Shown: positions 12,401 through 23,116 of the stretch, one piece after another
Position numbering within the stretch: the stretch's first letter is position 1
How the letters are laid out: every line of letters begins with the position of its first letter
Origin: Trichopria drosophilae
Taxonomy: Eukaryota > Arthropoda > Insecta > Hymenoptera > Diapriidae
Assembly: GCA_030407085.1 (NCBI GenBank)
Contig: CM059587.1
Coordinates: 84,085,001-84,149,000, forward strand
Length of the DNA stretch: 64,000 nt
Direction of reading: 5' to 3'
The notes under the pieces: model-generated
Seen by the model: the letters and a program-made list of their open reading frames with translations, nothing else
What the model was told of the DNA's origin: nothing
Database searches by the model: none
Program-made: the position numbers and the translations under genes

Positions 12401-14263
12401 GTAAAAAAGTAATATTCACAATACCTATGTAAATTTACAATAATATTGCGTAAAAGTCCTACTTGTAGCATGGGCAATTTTGGGTCCCAATCTGCAAGTT
12501 GTAAATTTACATTTCCATTTTTTATAGTGTATTTTTACAAAATCATGTATTTTTCCTCCCCAACTATAAAATTACAATTGTAGAGTAATTTTACAGCTTG
12601 CGATTTAAAATTACCACATTTATCGCAGGTTCCATATTTACCATGTTCAACGTTATAAATTTCATCAGGATTTATTACAGTGTGGTAAAATTACATGTGT
12701 TGTACAATTCCTAACCTCCACAGTTAAAAAAACACACTGAAAAAAATCAAAATGAATTTTGCAACGTAGAGGGTAAGGAGAAAATTACCCACTTTCAACA
12801 CAGTAAAGTTACAATGAGGAAAACTGGGACTTTCTGACTTTCAAAATTTTCACGCTTTCTTGTATATTTTTCGATACATAAAATTACAGTCCAATGTGGG
12901 AAAAATCCATGAACAACGTTGTAAGAGTACACAATTTGGTATATTTCCTGTACAAAACTTCGTAAATTCGAACTTTAACCTCAATTCGGAAAAATTTCTG
13001 CACTCAACGTAGTATTACAAAAATTTTATATCCAAAGTTTACCAGGGAGGTGTAAATTTCATTTTGATTTTTTACAGTGCAACATTACACTATTACGGAA
13101 ATATTACAATGCCTTTTTTTGTCTTTTTAAGTTTACCTTCATCTATCGAGAGCGCACATACAAAACTTTGTAAACGTTCCAAACTTCACGTATACTTTAT
13201 GACGTTAAACCTGGATTTATAGTGGACATTTTTACAAATAAAGTTAATTGTAATCTTTTTACAGTATAGTTTATTTTAAAAATCTATGATTAACTAAACT
13301 GTCGATTATCCTTCATTTGTACCAGAAATTGTTTAAATTCTTTCTATCTATAATATAATATACTAATTTTCTTAAAGTTAAGGCAATAAAATGTTGAATA
13401 TTGTTATATCACTACACTGGAAAAAAAATGTTTCACGTTACCAAGGGTATAAAGACTGAAAATTAGTAAAATATTATTTTTACTATTTGAGGTTAGAGAT
13501 TTTATAATACTTTCGTACATTTACCAGACACTCGTAACACATAATTTACGTTTGCTACATTTTGGTTAAAATCGAGTCCATATCGAATGTGACAATCGTA
13601 CCGTTTAATAAAATAAAGGCAATAAAAATACGAGGGCCAACAAGAAAATTACAGTGTTAAGTATGAAATTCACTGTGGTAAATGTGGTAAAGTTATATCA
13701 GGATTTTTTAGTGTATATTTTTCTACAATAAAAGAAAGTATAAATTTATAAAACTGTTTTTTAAAAAATAGATTTTTTGTCGACTTAAGACGGGACATGG
13801 TTTCCAAAAAGAAAGAAATCATGGTATTACTTACTACATATTTGGAGCTAAGTAATGAATTTTCGAACAGTTCTTGTCAGCAACAATTGTATCTTCTGTT
13901 GCTCTTGTATCAGCACCGAGGATAACACCATCTTTATAAACTATTCCAACGATTGTAGTTCCGGTCTTGGTTGCCTTCGGGCACATATACCCCTTCTTCT
14001 CCAACAATATGTTTCTAAAATTAATCCAATTGAAATAATAAATGAAAATCCGGCAACTATTAAATTAATGTTCTAACTAATTTCGAAAAGTGACACAGCA
14101 TTATTGCAGAATATCATATAGAAGAGGTTAGGAATGAACTTTTATTGCGGTTTTTTAAATATATATCGCAAATAAATACTTCGTTATTTAAAATATATTA
14201 CCGATAACAAAGATCGAAGTTAAATCCAGGAGCTGGAATGTCGGGTGCGAGTAATAAAGACAT
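6435..14263 (-). CDS. Prosbeta2: Proteasome subunit beta type-7 (beta2, trypsin-like), complete, 4 exons
   Basis: Coding exons on the minus strand are 14263-14202, 14014-13835, 7106-6791 and 6710-6435 (62, 180, 316 and 276 nt), giving 277 aa, the usual length of PSMB7. All introns are GT-AG. The start ATG (14263) gives [16 protein letters not shown], the typical short propeptide. Autocleavage in KTG|TTIVG would expose the catalytic Thr at residue 40. Counting from it, Asp17 (GADTRAT) and Lys33 (NCSK) are in place, as are the [12 protein letters not shown] and [12 protein letters not shown] signatures. The C-terminal arm ends in MDTSS, as in other beta7 proteins. It is a catalytic subunit of the 20S core that cleaves after basic residues, acting in cytosol and nucleus. 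Intron 2 (7107-13834) is 6.7 kb and full of repeats. The gene is convergent with the villin-like gene and may share a divergent promoter at 14264-14390. Confidence 0.97.
7420..7965. repeat. Direct duplication inside proteasome intron 2
   Basis: About 135 bp beginning CCCAGTAATCGAAAAAAGAT (7424) recurs at about 7834 as CCCAGTAAATGAAAAAAGAT and continues in parallel through CTCATTTTGTTCAAAAAAGG. The 280 bp between them contains diverged GGGATT/AATCCC words, including AATCCCTGTGA twice. It looks like an old element with repeated ends; the family is unknown. Confidence 0.55.
7994..8019. repeat. (AAAT)n microsatellite
   Basis: About seven AAAT units lie at 7994-8019, inside proteasome intron 2. 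8020-8950 has no gene, only AT-rich sequence. Confidence 0.9.
8954..9126. mobile_element. Pogo-like MITE (CAGTAGGA ends, TA target site)
   Basis: The termini CAGTAGGACTCTCTTATTCT and its complement (ending CCTACTG at 9126) are flanked on both sides by TA. CAGT ends with TA duplication are the hallmark of pogo/Tigger-type members of the Tc1/mariner superfamily. It is 173 bp and non-coding. Relatives lie at 16657-16944, 29308-29571 and 35839-36078. Confidence 0.75.
9130..10060. other. Intronic AT-rich DNA with degenerate repeats
   Basis: No ORF or RNA gene. Words such as ATTCATTTGGATTCA recur between 9280 and 9660, suggesting an old repeat, but no ends can be defined. Confidence 0.4.
10069..13270. 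repeat. Nest of CACTG-ended MITE-like repeats in proteasome intron 2
   Basis: The region is dense in GTAAATTTAC-type words. CACTGTAAAAAATTTAAATG at 10163 faces a complementary end at 12682, and CACTGAAAAAAATCAAAATG at 12735 pairs with an end at 13079 (345 bp unit). A 28 bp segment around TCGCAAGCTGTAAAATTA at 10069-10096 recurs inverted at 12588-12615. The LINE at 10763-12373 splits the larger unit, so the LINE arrived later. No transposase is visible; the superfamily is unresolved. Confidence 0.6.
10763..12373 (-). pseudogene. CR1/jockey-like LINE, 5'-truncated reverse transcriptase ORF
   Basis: One minus-strand reading frame runs from 12373 to a TAA at 10763, broken only by an in-frame TAA at 11003-11005. 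It covers the reverse transcriptase: [36 protein letters not shown], and the catalytic box [10 protein letters not shown] (FADD for the usual YADD). The tail [14 protein letters not shown] matches the (F/W)xxLP motif near the end of CR1/jockey-group ORF2. The endonuclease and ORF1 are missing, and sequence 5' of 12373 is the host repeat, so this is a classic 5'-truncated insertion. It lies in sense with the proteasome gene inside its intron 2. With only one stop over about 530 codons it is fairly young. The exact clade is uncertain. Confidence 0.85.
13420..13715. repeat. Possible CACTGGAAAAAA-ended MITE
   Basis: ACACTGGAAAAAAAATG near 13422 faces GGATTTTTTAGTGTA near 13714, resembling the CACTG-ended repeats just to the left. 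The arms are short and diverged, so this is tentative. Confidence 0.35.
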
Positions 14264-14390
14264 TTTTATATTTTAAAATAGTGTAAAATCCTTTCAACAA
14301 GCCAACTCCTTTTTGAAGTTCATTCGTTGTTTGAAGTCATCATTGTCATCGAATAAACAGTAATAAAGAAAGTACACTCTGTATCGCGAT
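14264..14390. promoter_or_regulatory. Candidate bidirectional promoter between Prosbeta2 and a divergent exon
   Basis: Only 127 bp separate the proteasome start codon (minus) from the candidate ATG at 14391 (plus). No TATA box at a sensible distance was seen in either direction. The case rests on head-to-head geometry, common for housekeeping genes, and depends on the exon at 14391 being real. Confidence 0.35.
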
Positions 14391-14438
14391 ATGATTTTAG
14401 TAACGGATTTAGACTGTAGGAGTTTCACCGTTCCGTCG
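14391..14438 (+). CDS. Candidate first coding exon of an unidentified gene
   Basis: ATG at 14391 opens 16 codons (MILVTDLDCRSFTVPS) ending exactly at a strong donor, TCG|GTAAGTTT, in phase 0. The position, head-to-head with the proteasome gene and 127 bp away, is where a divergent housekeeping gene would start. I do not recognise the peptide and found no matching second exon in the next 16 kb, so the downstream exons are either far off or missed. It may be a chance ORF with a chance donor. Confidence 0.3.
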
Positions 14439-14976
14439 GTAAGTTTTTAAATTGTACATATGTAAATTTATTACCACGGTTTAAAGGGGTTCTAAAGTGG
14501 TTCGCCGGTATGGTAGGAAATTTCACAAAAAAACGTAAATTCAAGATTACTGAATAAAATTTTCAACATTCGGACTCTGTAAGTGCAATTTTAAGTACTA
14601 TAAACAGTTTCCTAGAAAATTCCAAAGATATTGATTGAGAACTGAGCGAGAATTTTCGGAAATAGTGATTTTAATAAATGATTGTTATTTATTTCCAAAA
14701 ATAACAGTCAGTTCTCAATTAATGACTTTGACATTTTTTATTATACCGTCTATAGTGATTAAAATTGCCCTTACAGAGACCAAATTTCGAAAAATCGTTT
14801 CAGTCACTTTTTATTTACGGTTTATAATGAAAATTCCTACCTTATCGGTCGAACACTTTAGAATCCCCTTAAACATGTGGAAATATGTATGTGATTCTTT
14901 TGTATTATTTAAGTATTTAATAATTAGAATGCATAAAGTCCGAATTCCATAAAATAAGTTGCCATTTTTAATTTAT
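14439..14976. other. Non-coding, no feature seen
   Basis: AT-rich. A 105-codon ORF at 14635 has no recognisable motif and no codon bias. This would be intron if the exon at 14391 is real. Confidence 0.4.
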
Positions 14977-16616
14977 GTACCCAAAATTTGAATTAACCAA
15001 TCAAGACGTGTAAGGGCTCAAAATGTTCGTCGGGTCAAGCGCCTTCAAAAAAGTTCTGGCCTTTTGGAAAATTTCATAACGTGCGGCTCAAAATGGAGCC
15101 AAACAAAAATTGAGAATTCGAATCAAAAAGCTTATAGGAAAAAAAATTGGTGTTCTATTCGATTGGTTTTGGGCTCAAATTGTTGGTTTCTGACGTCTTC
15201 GAAAAATATTCTAAAATTTGTCCACCATATTAGATCGGCCATCTTGAATTTTGCAAATCCGTCTTGCGATTCATGATCAGCGACCTCCAGAATACCCGCG
15301 AAAGAAATTTGGCGTAAATCGGTTGATTTTCGAAACATATCCAAAAATATTCTAAAATTTGTTCACCATATTGGATCCCCCATCTTGAATTTTGCAAATC
15401 CGTCTTCAGATTCATGATCAGCGACCTACAAAACCCCTGTAAACTAATTTTAGCATTTATCTGACGATTCTTTTTTAAATCACGACGATTTCGACGTTTC
15501 AGCCGCCATCTTGGATTTCATCAATCTACCTTACCAACTTTTTGAAGACGTCAGAAACCAACAATTTGATCCCAAAACCAATCGAATAGAACACCAATTT
15601 TCTTTCCCACAAGCTTTTTGATTCGAATTCTCAATTTTTGTTTGGTTTCCAGCCTCCATTTTGAGCCGCCATTACGAAATTTACCAAAAGGCCAGCACTT
15701 TTTTGAAGGCGCTTGTCAGCTCTATGAAATACACCTTTAAAAAGGTTTGAAAAAATTATTTCTTTAGTAATTTTTGACGATGGATTCTGTGGTGGTAGAA
15801 TAAAAAATTAAAAAAATTTGTTTAACCCATAAATTTCAGCTTGAAACAAAATTTGTCTTTTCTAAAAAACGCTTCTACATTTTTCTAAATTAATTTAAAA
15901 ATTCAAAAAAATTAAGGTGAACTTAAAAACACATTTTCTAAATAATTACGGATGGATTTATAAAAAATTTTTTTTTCGAAAAAAAATTTCGTTATGGGCC
16001 AAAAACATTTTTTTTATGGGTCAAAAACAATTTTTACATTTTGTATTTTAGCACCACTGAATTTAACGTAAAAAATTACTAAAGAAATAATTTTTTTGAC
16101 CTACTTTTTTAGGACGGAAAAAAATGCCTCTAGACTTTACTAAACACATTTTCTAAATAACTACGGATGGATTTAAAAAAATTTTTTTTTCGAAAAAAAA
16201 TTTCGTTATGGGCCAAAAACATTTTTTTTATGGGTCAAAAACAATTTTTACATTTTGTATTTTAGCACCACTGAATTTAACGTAAAAAATTACTAAAGAA
16301 ATAATTTTTTTGACCTACTTTTTTAGCACGGAAAAAAATTTTTTTTTCGAAAAAAATGCCTCTAGACTTTACTAAACACATTTTCTAAATAACTACGGAT
16401 GGATTCGAAAAAATTCAACTTTTTTCGAAAATAAAAATTTATTTATGGGTCAAAAAATTGTTTACACTTTTGACTCTAGCATCACTGAATTCCACGTCAA
16501 AAATTACTATAGATTTAATTTTTTCAAATTTTTTTAAAGGTGTATTTCATAGAGCTGATTTTGTTGCCGAACCCTCCCCTTAAACGTCTTGATTGGTTAA
16601 TTCAAATTTTGGGTAC
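14977..16616. repeat. Foldback element 2 with internal tandem duplication
   Basis: Outer inverted repeats of 33 bp lie at 14977-15009 (GTACCCAAAATTTGAATTAA onward) and 16584-16616. Inside, 15030-15210 pairs with 15540-15720 (GACGTCAGAAACCAACAATTTG words), and two related copies of GATCAGCGACCT plus CATCTTGAATTTTG lie in the loop. 15936-16152 and 16153-16384 are near-identical tandem units (217 and about 232 bp; start CTAAATAA(T/C)TACGGATGG) with a third partial unit to about 16430. There is no coding capacity. It is related by motif to the elements at 558-1526 and 58840-59957. Confidence 0.8.
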
Positions 16617-16656
16617 ACTGATTATTCGTCCCATATATACTTTATAATTCTTACTA

Positions 16657-16944
16657 CAGCAGTCCTTCTCTTATTCTAATTTGTCCAGTCAGGCAAGATG
16701 GCGACCTTCTTCTCTTATTCTAATTTTCTCCTCTCTCCCACTAAACGTTTGCTATCTCGTTTTCCCTCTCTCTTTCTCTTTCGTAGAGCATGCACAGTTA
16801 TATATGTCATATGTGCTTCTAAGGAAAGTAATAAATGTGGTGGGGAGAACACGTGAGGGGAAATATTAGAATAGGAGAAGAGAAAAAATTAGAATAAGAG
16901 AAGAGGGTAGAATAAAGGAAATTAGAATAAGGGAAGGACTACTG
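16657..16944. mobile_element. Pogo-like MITE (CAGCAGTCC/GGACTACTG ends)
   Basis: TA flanks both ends. The left end CAGCAGTCCTTCTCTTATTC and right end AATAAGGGAAGGACTACTG are inverted repeats with one early mismatch. TCTTATTCTAATTT is shared with the element at 8954-9126, so they belong to one family, this copy being longer (288 bp). Confidence 0.75.
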
Positions 16945-18560
16945 TACTTTATCAATTGAATTATCCATTTATGGTGGGTTCACAAGAAGCGAACATTTCC
17001 TCGCGGAATCAACTTTTAGACAACGATATTTCAGTTCAAAATCTTTGATATCATTGAAATTGAATTAATATTGGCTAAAAGGCTGAAATTTCCGATTCTT
17101 GCGAATCCTTACTATGGATGTTCAACTGTTTTATCGACTGTTGATAATAATAGTTTCATTTCATACACAACGAGTCAAAATCCCGATTCCATGGTCGAAA
17201 TTCATAAATTGCTTATTTCTTCGAGGTGACTGATTAAAAATCTGATATTGGATTGAAACATTCAAAATGGCGTACAAAAGAATGCATCTTTTATGAAACT
17301 GAGTAGGAATTGCACTCGAAGCCGCATATCACGAAAAGGTTATCAAATGACGGCCAAAATTCATACATTAAGAATATGAAGTGAAAGTTCATAAAAGAAG
17401 TGTCGAGTTATTGATTTTATTGGACTCCAGAACTCCCTAAAGTCTAAAGTTAAAATCTAAAGTTATAGAAAGTAATATAGAGATATTTATTATATCACTA
17501 GTTTTCAAAGAGATAAATTAGGGTACAAAATATTTTATTTCACCAACACCAAGGTCACGAAGCATTCTCGGTTGTGGTGACAATGACGGTGACAATGTCG
17601 TCATGCTGAAACTCGCTGGAATTATTAGAAAACAAAACATAACGCACAGAAAATACAGTAATACCAGATGGTTTTAGAAAGATAGTGCCGTTTTAACCTA
17701 TAGCCGGTAAAACAGTCCGCCAAATCGCAAGAAAGATGCGACGATCGTTGTACAGTTGGCATTATGACGGGTTCTTCAATCTCCATGTATTATGGTATCA
17801 TACACATGCAAGTTTACTGTAACCCTAATGTAACATTATTCTCTAAGGGACAATGTTACAATATTTTGCAATGTTACTGTGTCATTAATATCACAAGGAA
17901 ATTCAGTTTTTGCAAATACTCATCCAGAAATATGTACAATACAACTACACATACTTGTTTATACAAATAATAATAACTCTTACATAAAGAAATGGAATTA
18001 TAAATTAAAGAAAATTTTGACGAAAAGTAGATTCGAACTCATGACGTTCGGACTCAATTAATGTCGTTGGTATTTTCTATAGGTATCCATCTATAACAAT
18101 TATAATTCCTTTACCGAGCTTGAATTTTGAAAATGTTATAACAGGAATATACTCATATAATTAGTACCTAATCTCCGACATATTTCGCACAATGCTTATT
18201 AATCATCCTGCGAGCTTCATTTGAAGTAACCATAGATGTTACGTGAAGTTATATGGAAGCTACTCATCGTTAAAATCTGTTTTCGTACATATGTTCTGTA
18301 AATGCTCTCTAGAAGTTTTCTGGAAACACTCTACACTGATTGGTATGAATCTAGTCGGCATTTTCGTACGCGAGTTACATCCCAAACGTGCAGTGTACCA
18401 GGTTAGAGGCTAAATGGGACCTATCGATCAAATTCAGACTTTTTTTGCGAAGTTACTGTTGAGGAAAAAATAATATCTTGCTATTAAATTAGAAGTCAAT
18501 AATCATTTTCTCGCGAATATTCGCTTAGTGCGCATCACTTTTCCGCGCTTTTAGTTTGGT
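16945..18560. other. Non-coding stretch with one tRNA-like B-box relic
   Basis: No gene was recognised. At 18010-18030 the minus strand reads GTCATGAGTTCGAATCTA, close to a pol III B box, without the rest of a tRNA. This is probably a SINE remnant. Confidence 0.4.
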
Positions 18561-19124
18561 GATAAGGCTTTTGCCGTTAGTGATCCCTAGAAACTAATGA
18601 AATTATGATGCCCAATTCTGTTGCATTTAAGGAAAATGAAGAAGAGCAACTATCTTTCAAAATTGATTTTGAAGCGTATACACAAAATATATTTATTTAT
18701 TAATAACAAAAATAATATAAATTACAGATAAAAAGATAAATTTAACAATCGTGCATAGTATTTTGAATAAAATTCTTGACAGAAAATAATTTCAGTGTTC
18801 ACAATGCCATTCCAACTTAATATAATCTTCAAATTTATAACATAGTGCTCCTTCCCACCTAATGCCAAGCACTCCCAATGCCTCCACCTTTTCTTCGGTT
18901 CATTGCTCATTCATTATTGCAATGCCAGTTCGACACCTACAATTACAACTGTACAAGTGTTTACCAAACGGTATTTGTCCAAAGTATAGTGAACGAAGAA
19001 AATCTGGACAAATATTTAGCGAATGAAGAATCTGCCGTTATGGAACTCAACATCAAGCGTGATTTTGAAACTGTCCGAGATGAATGAAAAAGCTGTCGAC
19101 AATGCACTGGCACCGACGGATTTA

Positions 19125-19440
19125 GCAACCGAGACATTAACTCGTAAGAGAATTAAAAGATAAGGCACACAAATTAGATACCTTGGAGATGGCCATAATA
19201 CCCAGCGGATCATATCCCGGTGAATGCATTGCGATCTCCAGAATTCTTTATGTCAGGTTGCAAGTCGCAGGCAAAAAAGACTTTCCCCATGTTATATTTT
19301 CAAAAATTTGGCGATGCCCTGTAAACCTGTAAAGTGTTACCTCATGGAATGTACACTTCAACAAATTATTCCTGGTCAATCGCCATGTCAAATGATTGTA
19401 TAAGGAATGAACCTACGGATTCACAGGAACCATTAGAACA
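19125..19440 (+). pseudogene. SMAD4/Medea-like MH1 domain fragment, decayed
   Basis: From 19141 the plus strand reads LVRELKDKAHKLDTLEMAI, then PGECIAISRI, VRLQVAGKKDFPHVIFSKIW and RCPVNL before a TAA. This lines up residue for residue with the MH1 DNA-binding domain of co-SMADs ([52 protein letters not shown]). LQVAGxKxFPHVI is typical of SMAD4/Medea rather than receptor SMADs, which have SHRKGLPHVI there. An upstream piece is in another frame (a one-base shift near 19140), there are stops after the RCPVNL segment and about 20 codons later, and the remaining zinc ligands are not recognisable. A splice-donor-like TTGAG|GTAAGT at 19463 and an acceptor-like TTTACAG at about 19553 hint at a genomic duplication rather than a retrocopy. 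It cannot make a working SMAD. Family assignment is good; origin is uncertain. Confidence 0.7.
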
Positions 19441-20735
19441 ACTTATATTCCAACAAAATTGAGGTAAGTTCTACAAATATCTCTTGTATTTCTTGATAAG
19501 TAGATGCAATAGTGATCTATATATTTTTTTATTTCATTTACAGTATCACTATAGATAAGGTGATTCGTCGTGTGTAACTTGGGGAGAAATTTTTCTAGAG
19601 TTAATAAGCAAGTTACAGTATTATCAATTGCATCAATGGTATGGAATTTTATAAAGGACGCCTAACGACAGAATTTGAATTTTTAATTCACTATCAAGGC
19701 TGCGATACAGGACCTGATACCACGGATATTCCAAGTTATTGATTTAGTCCAGCAAAGAGGACATTGCTGTGAAATATCGAAGAACATATTCAATGTTGGA
19801 TACCAATCACCATCCAAAAAAAAGAGTACAGAAATCATTAATTATCTTGTTTTTCTTAAGTTTGTACAAATACATAATTTAAAAAATAAAAAACATATAA
19901 TTTTCCTTGTGCAAATATGTTATTTGTTAAAAATGGGATTCTTATGTATGCATATTAAGTGTACGAAATTTAGTCACTATAAAAATATGCATAAACTTAT
20001 TAATATCTTTCACATTCCTCCGCTGTTAAAGATGTTTAAAAACTTCATTAATTCTAAACCAGATGTATACGTATAGGGCAAAATGTACTGGAAACGCCTT
20101 ACTGACGAGTCCTCCCAGTACAAAGCCGATCTTGTTGAATTACTTTATACGTAATAACTTTATACGTAATTCCTTCCAACTTTATATATTTTCAATTATA
20201 GATTACATAGACGTTAAATAAGGACGTCCAAGGGGCGAAATTAGACATTTGGGGAGTTTGGGCACCTTATGATCCATGTAAATGTGAAGTGTACTTGCAG
20301 ATTTCAAACAAATAATAAATTTAAAAAAATGCCCTGACGGGGAATTGAAACCCGGTTTCCCGCGTATCAATATCATACCACTTATTTTTATATGACTAGG
20401 CGAATTATAGAATAATAACTCCACGCGCTGCAAATTTTGAGAAATCAAGACAACCTACAAAAAAAGGCGTCAAGACGTCTCCCGACTCGACAGACAAGTC
20501 TTAATTTGTATTTTGTATTTGTATTGTATTTATTACTCATAAATAGGGAATGAATATCCCATTGAGAGGAGTTCCGAAATTGTCGGATACAACTTTGTAC
20601 AGATGATGGTGTAGTATACATAACTAAGGAATAAAACGTATATATAACTAAGGAATAAAAGTAAAGAGACATAAGCAAGCGATGTACTAGACGAAACGAT
20701 TATTAAAGAAAAAGATAATTGCACATTTTTTGTAC
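19441..20735. other. Non-coding with a dispersed repeat and a tRNA-like relic
   Basis: Holds the repeat at 19888-20115 and, on the minus strand at about 20330-20420, a tRNA-like segment with GGGTTTCAATTCCCCG (B-box region) and TTCGCCTAGTCA (weak A box). I judge the latter a SINE head, not a tRNA gene. Confidence 0.4.
19888..20115. repeat. Dispersed repeat, copy 1
   Basis: About 225 bp (TGTGCAAATATGTTATTTGT through GGGCAAAATGTACTGG and CGCCTTACTGACGAGTCC) recurs at 23117-23345 in the same orientation with few changes. Neither copy codes for protein. Confidence 0.8.
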
Positions 20736-22096
20736 TTATTCGCCTTGCAAAAAGGATCTCCGCACGGCCTTTACAAATCTATGCAATAACTTCGCGGACT
20801 GAATATCGTTGCTGCAGATTAGAGTGCATAATAGTCCGGACGAATGCATTGGGCGGTTGTTTAATGCTGAAGCGAACTCGTCTCTGGTGACAGCTAATAG
20901 CGGGCACTCTATTAAAATATGCAGCAACGTTTAATGCGCGTTGAGGTTACAGAGGGTACAGACGGCTGACGGGTTGTACTTGTAACGTTGTCCGGCGATT
21001 GCGAATGAGCGCGAGTAGATGGTTGCTAGCCTTAATTGTATCTTTGTTTTGAGACATTCCAGGGGCATGCGAAGTGGGTACAAGTTATAGCTGGAGTCCG
21101 TATAATGGCGGTAAATGGGCAGTTGAATCGAGTTCGAAGTAAAATAGTCTCTAAGATCCTGTTTCCTGCAGGCTTCAGCAAATTTGGCGACTATTGGAGG
21201 CCCTGTTTGTTCCCAGAAATCCGCAGTGAAGTTGTTCCACATCTCGCATGCCTCTGTCTTGTCCAGAAGTGCCTTAAACTGCAGCGTCCAGTTGTAGGCT
21301 TCTTGAGATATATCCGCGAGCTCGTTCAATCGTAAAAGTAATAATTTGGGCAACCGTGATCCGGCAACCTTAGGGTTTTAACTACCCATTTGATGGACCT
21401 TGAAAATATTTCTACTGCGATGGGTGGGATGCCCAACTCTAGACGGATTAGGTAAGCCGGAGTATTTCTAGGGAGGCAAAAGAGCCTTTTGAAAAACACA
21501 ATTTGCACGGATTCCAGATTGTCCAGGTATCGCAAAGCCCAGAACGGGGCCGCATAGAGGAGTACAGAAATTATCGACGCATGGTAAAATTTCCAATAAG
21601 CGTCCCACGCATCTATTTTTGCCGAATGTATTAGGGACAAAACCGCGCCTGACGCAGCATTTGTCCTGACTGTGGCATCCTCCGTGGGCTGAAGGCCGCG
21701 CGTAGAGGAGGAGAATATAACACCCAGATATCGATAGCTGCTCACTACCTCGACCGGACTATTCCTGTACCAAAACGACCTGGAGTACGAATCAAGTTGC
21801 CCAGCCCTTCTGAAGCATGTTATTTTTGTTTTGTTAATATTCACTGTGAGCTGGTTTTCTTGACAGTACTCCGAGAGAATAATTAACTTTCTTCGAAGAT
21901 CCGCGGGGGAGTACGCGAAAACAGTCAGGTCGTCGGCGTAAAGCAGCATCATCAGGTCTCGAGTATGTGAAACATCTACTCCGCGCGCACGCCTCTCCCG
22001 GAAGAATGTCACAATATCCGAAATATACAATATAAATAAAAGAGGGCTTAGAATTTCGCCCTGGAGGACCCCTTGTCTTACATTTATTTCGGACAT
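20736..22096 (-). pseudogene. Non-LTR retrotransposon ORF2 fragment (YADD reverse transcriptase)
   Basis: Minus-strand segments 22096-21326, 21353-20931 and 20930-20736 form the 3' part of one ORF2. The start RQGVLQGEILSPLLFILY and the box MLLYADDLTVFAYS are reverse transcriptase motifs. Downstream come the thumb region (NINKTKITCF, YRYLGVIFSSS) and a C-terminal CTLCNLNAH...LLHILIECP zinc-finger-like motif, usual at the end of jockey/R1-type ORF2. A frameshift lies near 21345 and an in-frame TAA in the zinc motif near 20930. The N-terminal fingers and endonuclease are absent, so this is a dead 5'-truncated copy. It is distinct from the LINE in the proteasome intron. Confidence 0.85.
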
Positions 22097-22099
22097 TTA

Positions 22100-23116
22100 T
22101 TTTGTTCCAAATACTCGCCTTGATATAAGTAGAAAAAATTGCATTTCATGCGTGGATATCGTCGTCCATCTAGTGTTCACATATGTAACTAATCCCTGGT
22201 ATATTCAATCAGAAAAACGGACATAAATCTTTCTGATAAATATTTTCGATTGCAATAACCAGAAGAAAAATAATGGATTAATGCAGTTTACATTTAATAT
22301 CTGAGATTGCGTAATTTATTGTTATTGTTGTAGAATTCCTTTTTATAATTATTATCTTTTAATTTATTTGATAATATTAATAATTTTTTTTATATTACGC
22401 GGATATGCCGTATTTTGACTTCAAAAATTCTAATATAATACTATGGGGATTCCATTAAAATGCCCATTTTAAATGCCGGGTGCTTGTCGCGTTTTCGCGT
22501 TCGCTTCACCGGGCGTTTTTACTTATTTCGCGCCCGCTTCTCGTTTTCACGATTTCGCACCTTCTACTTACTTCACCACATTATAAAGCCACCGTTTTTT
22601 ATGCAAAGCCGTGATAAAAAATATCGTGTATATCACGGTCGAGAATGATGAGATTGGTGACAGGTGCGCCGTGCAAGACGAGGGGATCGGACGGGAGTCT
22701 TTTTCGCCCTAGATATACAATATACTATTTTATATTCTAGATGGAAGTAATAATTATAGTTGAGCACTATTTCTGATCATCGCAAAACAATGTCCAAAAT
22801 TTTATTACTTATAATATGTTTTTTTTTGTTTTTTCTACGGTTCGTCAATGAATTCGAGCTCATGTTAATTTTCGTTACGTGAACCATAGACCGATTATTT
22901 TATTTAAATACAGGCAGAAAAATTAAAATTTCAGTCGCGATAATAAATCAAAATCACGGTTTTTTTTACCTTTTTTTCACATATTTAGTGGTTGAAAATC
23001 GACAACCCGTTTGTATTTACTAATTTTGTTGTTGTTTTTATTTACTTAATTAGACCGATACTACCGAGACTAATTCTTACATTAACTTATTAATTTATTA
23101 TTACGGTCAAGAAGAA
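22100..23116. other. Non-coding, no feature seen
   Basis: AT-rich with a GC-richer patch at 22460-22580 (CGCGTTTTCGCGTTCGC and similar). No recognisable gene or RNA. Confidence 0.4.

Noticed and set aside
14635..14952. 105-codon plus-strand ORF as the second exon of the 14391 gene
   Set aside because: No protein-like motif, no supported acceptor and AT-driven composition.
20320..20440. tRNA gene on the minus strand
   Set aside because: T-arm-like GGGTTTCAATTCCCCG is present but the anticodon and acceptor stems do not fold.
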